Source: Dactylorhiza incarnata (taxonomy: Eukaryota; Streptophyta; Magnoliopsida; Asparagales; Orchidaceae). From it: a DNA stretch of 64,000 nt. The stretch's first letter is position 1, and every line of letters begins with the position of its first letter. The stretch spans positions 5,704,001 to 5,768,000 of the forward strand of contig JAWHQI010000121.1 in assembly GCA_033032865.1 (NCBI GenBank), given 5' to 3'. Of the stretch, positions 55,150-64,000 are shown piece by piece. Under the pieces are notes generated by a model. It saw only the letters and a list, made by a program, of their open reading frames with translations, had not been told where the DNA came from and did not search any database. Position numbers and translations under genes: made by a program.

Positions 55150-55380
55150 ATCTCCCACTATTTGAAGAAGTCAGAATCTCAATTCAAGATTACATTCACT
55201 TGACAATAAACATCATAATCTTAAATGAAACCGTGTCAAAGTATAACTTATCTTAGAGTACATCAAAGCTTGTAGCTCCCCCTAGATTTGATGTCTCTTC
55301 TATGCTCCCCCTACACCTTTGCTCCACCTATCTTTAGGGTCTTCTTGAGCACTCTTGGAGCATCATTTCTCCCCCTTTCT
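55150..55380 (-). other. Polypurine tracts of Sire-B
   Basis: Minus strand agtgggagatt next to the LTR and aaggggga/agggggagc tracts at about 55368, 55301 and 55277, the Sirevirus pattern. The rest up to 55498 is noncoding. Confidence 0.8.
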
Positions 55381-55498
55381 GACTTCTTCCCTGCAGATTA
55401 TTCTTACTTTTGCAGCTGATTAGTGAAGAGTAAGTTAGAGATTATTCAAAGTTTAACATTCCCAATTGGAATTTGAAGAAGTTAAACTTAGCTTCATC

Positions 55499-58400
55499 TG
55501 TAACATCCCCAATCCTTCTAGACCCATTGGAAATATTAGGGCATAGGGGTGAGGTGAGTGGCCACAAGGGACTTAGGCTAGGGTTGAAATTGCTAAGTGC
55601 ACACCAAAGCTCACAAACTAACCTAACCCTAAGCCCCTTAACTAGGTCAACTGACCCTCAATTGTCCAAGTTGACCTCACCCATGATGCCCTAACCACCT
55701 AGGGGGACCTATAAGATGAGAATTGCACTTGGGTGGGACCCAATTTCATGAAATTGACCAAAGTCAACAATAGGTCAACATTAACCAAACTAAGTCAATT
55801 AGGGTTCAATTGACCCTCAAATGTTCAAATTGACCTTACCCCCACACTCTAAACACTTTAAGGAACTCATTGGACCCAAAAGCCTCATCACATAGTCAAC
55901 CAATTGACCAAATTGACCAAAGTCAACTCTTGCTCAATTTAGGTCAAAATCACACCCTAAATTGGACCAATTGGAGCCCCACCATAGACCAACCAATGTC
56001 GGGTGAGGGTAAGGGACCCATGACCCTCAAGTGGGGTCAACCCAATCACCATGGTTGACCAAAGTCAACCATGGTCAACATAGCCCCTTCATGGTGAATT
56101 CCAAACCTAAATTGAATGTCACCCCTTTATTAACCATTATACATGGACTTAGGCATGCCCATCAGCCCTAGACTGAACCCTAGCTAAGCTTGATTAATCA
56201 AATGGAGGGGGGGGGGACCAAAAGTTAATCAAAAAGCTTAAAGCATAAAGCAAAAGCAAAAGCAAGAAATCCCCCCCCCCCCCCTCTACACTCCATCTCC
56301 AATCAGCCTAGGGCCTTCCCCTGATTGCTGGGGGTCTGACCTTGACCCAGGTGGAAGCAAAGAGGCTGTCAGCTGCAAGAGGGTGGCAGCCATGGGAGAA
56401 CCGAGGAGGCTCCAATTCAAAACCACCCTTAGAGGCCTCTTCATCCCATCCCAGCCATCCCATTAGCTTCGGAGCACTGAGAGCAGCCGGAAACAACACT
56501 TGGAGCAGAGCTTTTGGTGGAGAATCGCGGATGTGAGCAGGATCGCCGGAGCAAGACTCTTCCATGGCCAACCGCCGCCGGAGCCACCGCCACGCGCCGT
56601 TAGCGGTTCGTTTCTCCTCTCCTCCCCCCCGTGCTAGCTTCCCATCACAAAAGATTGAAGGATCGGGCTCAATTGAGACCGAATCCACCCGTCGATTTCA
56701 TGGAAATCGACTCAAATCGATCCACCCAGGCTCGCCGGAAAACCCCCCCTCCGGCCGCCATGTCGCCGGGAGTTGTAGCCCCGAACACCACGAAGGTGGT
56801 GGCGGTGGTGGCCGGCCATGGTGGCCACCAGGTGGCCGGGAAATGGGGGAGGAAATCGGCCCAGCATGGGAGAATCCCAGCCGTTGGCTGGAGGAGGAAG
56901 ATAAGCCGCCGCCGTCGGATTTACTTCAAGATCCATGCAGATCAAGTAATTCCTTGTATTTAATTAATTCAAGCTATGAATTTTCTGTTCTAATTATTCA
57001 GTAAACTTCAAATGGAAATTTAGGCCACTTAATGGCTGATTTAGAAAAAGTGCCCAACATAAAAGTTTTATGCCTTGGTCTTAACTTTCATTTGGCCTTA
57101 GGTTTAGGTCATTTGGTGACCTACAGCTCCCTAGGGAGCTGTTTTACTGGGACTGGTCCTACACTAAGTCAGTCCATTAGAAAGGTTTTCTAGGTCAAAC
57201 CCCTCCATATTTGGAGCTGTTCTTTTAACCATGGGTTGGTATACCTTAGGGGCACCCCCTGCAAAAGGGACAGCCCTTGGTGGACACCTTACCTAGGGTG
57301 TTTGTGATAGTTGGAATATTTAAATTAAGTTGATTTTTGGAGCATATGATGTCCAAATGACACCAAACTTTGGTGGCATACTCTTTGGTGCATGAGTAGT
57401 GCCTACCTATAATTTCACTCCATTTGGAGTTGATTTGATATGGAAAATTGGAAACCCTAATGAGGGCCATTAAGGGTCAAATTAGGGTTTAAATCAATTT
57501 GAGGAGTTGAGTGTGTTAGCCTCCTCCCATCATGTTGGATATGTTGGTATGGACATGCAAATGCTTGTGACTCACCCTAATGGTCCATTTGGAGCCATTA
57601 GGGTGGTGTGACCTAAAACCCTAAGGGTGAACCCTTAAGGGTGCAAAGTTGGGTTTTGTGAAGAACATAGGATCAAATGTTCTTACCTTGGCCTAGGACT
57701 TTGTAGATAGGTATGTGGGAGCATAAATTGACTTAGTAAATTTAATGAGAATTTTTAGGGGTATTAAGTGCATTTCTTCCTATTAAATGAATTTGCCACC
57801 TTTTCCTAATTAAAATGAAATTCATGGTCATAGGACCTTGTAAGGTGTTGTAACACTTTCTGTGGCTGACTAGTTATGAAAGTAGACTATAGCAATTTTG
57901 TTATGAATTATGGAAATATTATTCCTTGTATAGGAAGTTTTTAGCGCTTGCTAGCCTTGAGTATTAAATCTTTTTAAAATATCAAATCATGGGGAAATAA
58001 TGTGATATTTGGTTATCTGTAGTTTTAGGTCAATATATGCCCATGATAATTGTTTGGAAGCTTGGTGAATTTTATTTCTTGTACTTCATGTAGAAAATGG
58101 AATTCACATCACTTGAGTATTAAATCTTTTTAAAATATCAAATCGTAGGGAAATGATGTGATACTTGGTTATCTGTAGTTTTATGTTAATATATGCCCAT
58201 GACAACAGTTTGGAAGTTTGTAGATTTATATTTCTTGTACCTCATGTAGAAATTGATAATTGCCACCTTTGGATGTTTAATCATTTTAAAATATCAAATC
58301 ATGGGGCAATAATGTGATACTTGGTTATCTGTAGTTTTAGGTCAATATATGCCCATGATAATTGTTTGGAAGCTTGGTGAATTTTATTTCTTGTCTTTCA

Positions 58401-60873
58401 TGTAGAAAATGGAATTCACATCACTTGAGTATTAAATCTTTTTAAAATATCAAATCATGGGGAAATGATGTTATACTTGGTTATCTGTAGTTTTATGTTA
58501 ATATATGCCCATGACAACAGTTTGGAAGTTTCTAGATTTATATTTCTTGTACCTCATGTAGAAATTGATAATTGCCACATTTGGATGTTTAATCATTTTA
58601 AAATATCAAATCACATTGTAATGACATAACAGTTGGGCAGGGGACTCTAGGTCACCATATGGACACTTGGTATTTTTTGTAGAATTTTCAGAAGTGAAAT
58701 ACTATTTTTCCTAATTATAGTGCCATTTTGGTAATTATGCAATTATGATGATTTAGTAGGCCACATGAGATCCTAGGGTCATGATACTCAGTGAACCACC
58801 ATAATATGGAATAATACCTTACTGATAATTCTCATGTAGCATGAAGAATCATTTTGAGGGTAGTTCATGTGTAATGTGACTTAAGGTCTTAATTACTTAA
58901 AATTATATTAAATACCAATATAATATGGAAAATCATGGAAATTGGAACATACCTTACTACGGTCAGTGGGAACCTAGGATAATTATTGGAGACCTTTGTG
59001 ATTAGTTTTTAGAAGGGTTCCCTTATGGGGTTGATGGTTAGTTCAAATTAGTCGTCTGCGTTTAGTAAAAACAGAATTTTGAGTTTTAGACAATTCAGGC
59101 CACTAAGTAGTGTTTAGAAGTTGTATACAATCAGTAATTGAGTTATAGCACACAAGGATTCAAGGAGGGTCAATTTTTGGGTTAGTTGTGATGTGTGCTA
59201 GGGTAATGTAGAAGAAAAGGAGGTACGTCCAACCCAATTGGGTCAGACGGGTGTTGAGCTAAATCACTCTAAGTATATGAAACGATGAGGGTGAACAAAA
59301 TGTTAACCACCAACTAAAGTAATTGTCTTGAAGAAGATGGTGGGGTTGAGCCCATTGATCTGTAGTACCGTTAGGGGCCCTTTACGGAGTACACCGCGGG
59401 AAGTCCAAGATTCACCCTAAGTATAACACTAACTAAATTGTAGGCAAGAGTAGCATAATTAGATTGGTAAACTAGTATGGATTTCCTCAGGGAAGGAGAT
59501 GGGTTGGATCAGCTTGTGAGTTAGTCCCTGAGCCGGAAGCTCGGGGGACATGTTAAACACCTGTTACTTATTCAAATAGTGGCGAGTCTTCGGCACTAGG
59601 CTAGTCGTGTCGCCGACGGTAGTACGTTGACTCAGGTGAGGGTGAGGTTTAGAGGGCCGGTAAGTTTGTGTACCGCGGTCTGGAAGACAATCCCTAATAA
59701 CCCACCCTGACCTTAAAGTCTGGTGGATTCCAGCAAGAGTACGCAGGAGCTCCGCTGTTGTGTTCTTAGCGTTGAGGCGTACATGAGGTCTAGGCTTGGT
59801 AATGACTATACCCGCCTAGGATGTGGAGTGCCCGATCCACTACCACCGTTAGCCACGACGGTCGGTGCCCGAAAGGTTGGCTTCCTTTCAAACAAAATGG
59901 GAACTATAAAGGTCTGTTCGCATAGAGTCGTGTGGGTGAGTTACATTGCATAAATTCATTAAAAACATCATAACCATATCATAACATAACATACTCATAG
60001 CATACCCCCATCATATAAATTAGTATGGGCTCTTTTATATGATGGGTTACCTGGACATCTTAACTTATATGTCGTATGGGCGTTCATATAAGTTAAGGTA
60101 CGGATCTGTGATGGTAGCTTAGATTTACTTACTGCACTGCATTTTCTTCCTATTTACTGCTTATTTTATTGCTCTACTTTACTGCATTATAGCTGCACTA
60201 TATTGCTAGCTAGATTTTATTGCTTTACTTATGCCTGCTAGAATAGAGCCATGTCACCACCTTCTTGTTCACCCCTTGTTTGTCCTCCGCTTCTTCCTCC
60301 CGCTCGGTGCCTAGGAGTCATGGAGGGAGGCGAGGACAAAACGGCTTAGTCTTTATGACTAACGGTCGGTGTGACCGCAGGAGTCCGAGGAGACGAAGTT
60401 GTCCCGTGCGCAGCAGGACGAGATGGCAGGACCTGAGCAGCAGATGCAGCGCACTACCACGATGCCACAGGTTGATGATTAGATAGCTAGTCTTCCGCAT
60501 TTTTGAGAGTTTTGATGTAGTCTTCCGCATGTTGTAGTGAGAGAGAGATAGTACTTTATTTTGGGATATGTATCGGGCTTAAGCCCCTTTTTGCTTGTAC
60601 TTCTCTTTTGGACTGCTATTTTCATTATATATATATATATATATATGATGATGTGACATTGTGGACATGCCTTTTCTTCTGTTCTTATTTGTAGGCATAT
60701 TTTACTTATGATCGTAAAGCCGTCAGGGTTGGTGCTGAGTGGTGTTAGTCGACCCGAGTGTCGGTGACACCGCAAGGCAGCGATTCTGGGCGAAGATCCA
60801 CCTCAACCGTGCGATGCGGGAGAGGTTTGAGTTTTCAAGTACCTGAACGGGTTTTGGAAAAAGAGATCTTACA
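55499..60873 (+). repeat. Chromovirus/Tekay-like 5' LTR (5375 bp)
   Basis: It starts TGTAACATCCCC and ends GATCTTACA, two bases before a tggtatca PBS; the ends are imperfectly inverted. Such long LTRs occur in plant Tekay/Del elements. There is no internal gene. It holds a 156-bp tandem array (57956-58625), poly-G/C runs near 56207 and 56272, a GC-rich stretch (56340-56950) whose frames show no known domain, and an (AT)n at about 60627-60646. Only one LTR is visible, so the end calls rest on the PBS and terminal bases. Confidence 0.72.
57956..58625 (+). repeat. 156-bp tandem array with an A-B-A-B order
   Basis: The word ttttaaaatatcaaatc recurs at about 57972, 58128, 58285, 58440 and 58597. 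Units 1 and 3 are much more alike (agcttggtgaattttatttc) than 1 and 2, and 2 resembles 4 (agatttatatttcttgtacc), so the array is a two-unit higher-order repeat. Confidence 0.9.
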
Positions 60874-61098
60874 AATGGTATCACTGAACGAATGATCATA
60901 AGAGAACATTCCACAACATACTGGGTCACCCTGCTCGAGCTTAGTTTGTGGACAAACTAGGCAGCGGAAGCTATGGTGTGCCCATGTATGGAATCACATG
61001 AAACAGTCCAATAACCAATAACTAAGGCCAAAATTTTTGACTAAATCCCTGTCTTGTACAGGCCCCAGTGAGCACGAAGCCCCATGTCAGCATCCCTC
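60874..61098 (+). mobile_element. Start of the chromovirus-type element's internal region with PBS
   Basis: PBS tggtatcactgaacg (60876-60890), then about 200 bp of leader, cut at 61099 by Sire-C. No gag is reached. Confidence 0.65.
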
Positions 61099-61860
61099 TG
61101 TTGGATCGGTAGGCGCCCTTAGAGGGGGGGTGAATAAGGGTTTTCAAAAAATTTAGATTATATTTAGAAAACTTTGAAATAAGGCAAGATTAAAATAGTA
61201 ATTTTGAATAACGATCTAAATTATTTTATGATGAAAGAGAGGATAATACATAATTTAGATAAATGAAGAACAAAATCAATTTTATTACACCAATAGAGAC
61301 ATGATTACTATTAATAAAATTGATTACAAAATCGAATTTCAATGACGCTAGAAATCGAGGCGAAATATGAAAGACTTTTTTTCGTTTTCTATACCGACTC
61401 GTATCCCCACGAACCGGTTGGCTTTAGCCGATCTCTCCCCAAGATACGGCCTCAAGCCGCTCTAGCCAATCTATCCCCAGAAAGGCTTCGAGCACCCCCT
61501 AGATCTACTCCCTAGACCTAGTCGCCAACACGAGGCGAATTTCCCCCTAAGTCTAACCCAGACCTAGTCGCCAACACGAGGCGAATTTACTACACGTTTA
61601 CAAAAAGAGAAATAAAATAAAAATACAACAATAATAAAAACTCCCTCTAAGAACTTCTGAAGTAGGAGACGTTGGACCGCTGTAGTATAAGCATTGTTGA
61701 AGCGGTCGCTGGTCGGATGAAGCGTGAAGAAATTCTCCTTCAGAAATTCTCTCTCTAAGCTTTTGGTGGGAGTAACTCTCTGAACCTTCCTCTATATGAT
61801 GTGGCACGAAGCTCTGGAGTTTAGGGTTGTGGAAGGATGAAGAAGACTGATCCAAGGGGT

Positions 61861-61871
61861 CCTTTTTATAG
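61861..61871 (-). promoter_or_regulatory. TATA box of the Sire-C LTR
   Basis: ctataaaaagg on the minus strand, matching Sire-1. Confidence 0.75.
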
Positions 61872-61884
61872 CCTTAGAGCTAGT

Positions 61885-62110
61885 TCTAGCGCTATCACTA
61901 CCGCCGTCGCTATCCCTGATTAGGCATTATACTGCGCGGAAGAATCCTCAATCCGTGGCAAAAAATCTTTGATTCCTCTTGTGCTCCGCGATAGCACCTG
62001 CGCTAGCGCTACCGCCAGGCGCTATCTCCTTCTATATATGCATCTTCCCGCCCGCGAAGAAAAATCGCATTTTCGCGCAATCATGCGCTAGCGCTAGCGC
62101 CGGTGCTATC
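61885..62110 (-). repeat. GCGCTAGCGCTA palindromes in Sire-C U3
   Basis: Words gcgctagcgctaccgcc, gcgatagcacc, ggcgctatc and gcgctagcgctagcgccgg repeat upstream of the TATA box. They occupy the place of the AACGCC palindromes in Sire-1. Confidence 0.85.
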
Positions 62111-62270
62111 GGGCATGTTGGAATTTTGGCTTCAAATTTTGGCGCAGCCTTCTTATATTATCCTTGAGTCATATGAACTTGTTATCCTACACACTTAAAC
62201 ACACAAGATCAAATACACATAGGATTTGTTATTCTCAAACCTTGGAGATGCGGAAGACCGTGTTCCAACA

Positions 62271-62580
62271 AACTCCCCCTTTTGATAATAACAAATCCAT
62301 TAATGATAAATCAGAGCATTAATATATAAGCATGATGAAATCCTACTTGTGTGTGTGTGAGAGTGATGACTTAGGATAATTGTAGATTTTAGCAATTAGA
62401 ATTGCTCCCCCTAAAAATATGCTCCCCCTATGTGAATGCTCCCCTAATATGTATGCTATCAACTTAATCAATCATGTTGGGTTTTTATTTTGATAGCGGA
62501 TTATATTTATCATGTTAGTTCACCCCCTTTTGCAATTTATCATGTTAGTTCCCCCCCTTTGTTATTAGCAAAAGTGGGTA
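62271..62580 (-). other. Multiple polypurine tracts of Sire-C
   Basis: Minus strand aaaagggggagtt next to the LTR (62273-62283) and further ggggag-type tracts at about 62405, 62422, 62439, 62522 and 62551. Confidence 0.85.
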
Positions 62581-62789
62581 GGGATGCACTACAGAAAAGT
62601 TGGATAATAAAGGCATGATCGAGCTTCTTAGTGAGAAGGGAATGATAAGAAGTTTTAGAACAATTTTGTAGAGAAAAAAAAGATCAGAGTTTTAGCCTAA
62701 GAAAAAAATAATGATTTCCCCTTTATATAAGAGTTGTAAGAATATCAGAGTTTTAGCATAAAATTATGATTTTCAATTAACTAATCTAC

Positions 62790-63042
62790 CCAGACAATAT
62801 GTCTACACCCTAGCCCCATACTAAGTGACGGATGGGCATGAGGAGCTGCAAACATGCCATAGGTTGGGGTGTTAGTCCCATATGCAAACACTAGACAAAC
62901 ACCTAACCAAACACTCTTTCCCCCCAGTGCCTCGCAAGGCCCCACTGGAACCCTCCCCGGTTAAGGACAAGACATTACTAGAGATAAGGTTATCTAATGC
63001 CTACAACCCTACGCCCCCGCTATGGTGAGATATGAAGTCATG
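62790..63042 (-). repeat. Block A repeat, copy 2
   Basis: Reverse complement carries gtggggccttgcgaggcactg and catgcccatccgtcacttag, as in 8980-9230. It sits inside Sire-C, about 0.5 kb from its LTR. Confidence 0.8.
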
Positions 63043-64000
63043 AATAATAATTATTGGAAACAGTAAGCATTTAAATTTAGTGGGAAGATTCATAGCCTAT
63101 GGGTTTATATTTTTATTTGAATTTTTGAAATAAAACTTACATAGCTATATTGAAATCCATGAATGATTTAGAGTTCGAGTATTGCGGAAGATTTCGAAAA
63201 AGAAACATCATAGTAAGAGTTTAAGTTCAAAATGTAGATGTTTTTAAGTTTCAAACATTATAAAGATAAGAGTTAAAGAATTTTGGAATAAATAAACAAC
63301 ATCCTCAAAAGTAAAATTTGAGTTGAAATTCAATAATAAGAAGGTGTTTTTATAAGCAATATTTCACTTGTTGGAGGGGTGTTTAACATAAATATTTATA
63401 AATCAGAGTTTTTAATATAAAAATGATATGCATGTTAGATCAACCAATATAAATTCTACCAAGCAAGTCTACCATTTGTTTTTAGAAAATTTGAGATTTA
63501 AGACTTGATATAAGCATGAAAGTGCAGGGTAAAAGTTATACGGTAATGATGCGGAAGACTTTATAGAAATACAAGAAACATCTTATTGTAAGCAATGATG
63601 ATCCATAAAAAGATATATGAGTTTAAAGTTCAAAAGGAAGATGTTTTTGTAAATCATTTTTCAATTTAAGATGACAATAAGGTAACCAAGCATGAAATAA
63701 TGTTAGCAAGAAGAAAGTACTACAACGTTACTTTAATTCACAATTTCAAAGCATACCAAACATTGTAGAAAGCATGCTAGGTTATCTAGTGCATTTCATA
63801 ACTAAAGAGTAGTATAGAATTAGCATTAGGATCCAATACTCATGAGAAGAAGTGTTATGGAAGATAATGATGTGCACATATGTGTATTTTTGAGTAGAGT
63901 ATACAAGTGTTTTAATCAAAAATACAAGTAATATGTAAAGTACAAGCACAATAAAACACAAATAATTTTACTTCCACGCACTTTAATGCACAAACAAAAA

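Larger units (their letters stand above)
53669..55498 (-). mobile_element. Sire-B: Sirevirus-type Copia, 3' part
   Basis: On the minus strand: multiple PPTs (55380-55150), then the LTR (55149-53669). It is inserted into the Sire-A gag and itself cut at 55499 by the chromovirus-type LTR. Confidence 0.8.
61099..62270 (-). repeat. Sire-C 3' LTR (1172 bp)
   Basis: Minus strand TGTTGGAACACGG...CGATCCAACA, the same family as the Sire-1 LTR, with the duplicated U5 motif (61518-61537, 61564-61583). TATA at 61861-61871. Upstream palindromes are of a different word (GCGCTAGCGCTA). Confidence 0.9.
61099..64000 (-). mobile_element. Sire-C: Sirevirus-type Copia, 3' part to window end
   Basis: Minus strand: internal 3' region (64000-62271) with several PPTs, then the LTR (62270-61099). 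The part 63990-63640 is collinear with Sire-1 10920-11260, and the PPT region with 11590-11962, but block A lies between them only here. No coding frame; the pol part lies beyond the window, if present. Confidence 0.85.

Noticed and set aside
56308..57004. GC-rich frames of 110-146 residues suggesting a host gene
   Set aside because: They lie inside the chromovirus-type LTR, overlap in several frames and show no known domain or gene structure.

Overview
The window is nuclear DNA of a flowering plant with a large, repeat-rich genome. This is inferred from the retrotransposon lineages present (Tat-type Ty3/Gypsy with a second RNase H, Sirevirus-type Ty1/Copia with multiple polypurine tracts, a very long chromovirus-type LTR) and from plant-type MITEs. 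The species cannot be named from sequence alone. Almost everything is transposable elements, many nested in each other. The only convincing host protein gene is a degenerate HSP70-like gene at 47467-48468.

Left part (1-28.7 kb): a minus-strand Tat-type Gypsy element (Gypsy-1) enters from the left edge. It has a 96-bp tandem array (1-592) downstream of pol, a nearly intact GC-rich gag-pol (660-6360) and a 5' LTR (6417-7561) carrying a 58-bp minisatellite. AT-rich DNA follows, with the 3' end of a plus-strand Sirevirus (Sire-1; LTR 11963-13268) and a pair of inverted arms (8215-8588 / 13408-13838) around it. A second minus-strand Tat element (Gypsy-2, 13839-28723) is decayed. It carries two antisense, TATA-preceded genes between pol and its 3' LTR (14578-16696 and 17032-18759), and its reverse transcriptase is split by a 2.07-kb solo LTR with a perfect 5-bp target duplication.

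Middle (28.7-47.3 kb): a GC-hairpin MITE (29058-29444), microsatellites, a short-LTR Copia (Copia-2, 31319-36128, target site gtaat), a possible degraded minus-strand transcript, a young Copia with 1.25-kb LTRs (Copia-3, 38431-45667, target site cctct), a non-autonomous hAT element with an 8-bp target duplication and an internal tRNA-like unit (45807-46587), and a fold-back MITE (46985-47250) just upstream of the HSP70-like gene.

Right part (48.5-64 kb): noncoding DNA with a small TIR family, then a four-level nest. Sire-A (plus; LTR 50871-52821, PBS, gag remnant) is interrupted by Sire-B (minus; LTR 53669-55149). Sire-B is interrupted by a chromovirus-type element (plus; 5.4-kb LTR 55499-60873, PBS), which in turn is interrupted by Sire-C (minus; LTR 61099-62270, internal region to the window end).

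The most unusual signals are the antisense intron-containing genes and the dispersed GAGACCGC octamer in Gypsy-2, a MITE built from GCGNAGC mini-hairpins, LTRs of four Copia families each filled with a different short palindromic motif, and two hairpins with compensatory stem changes in Sire-1.
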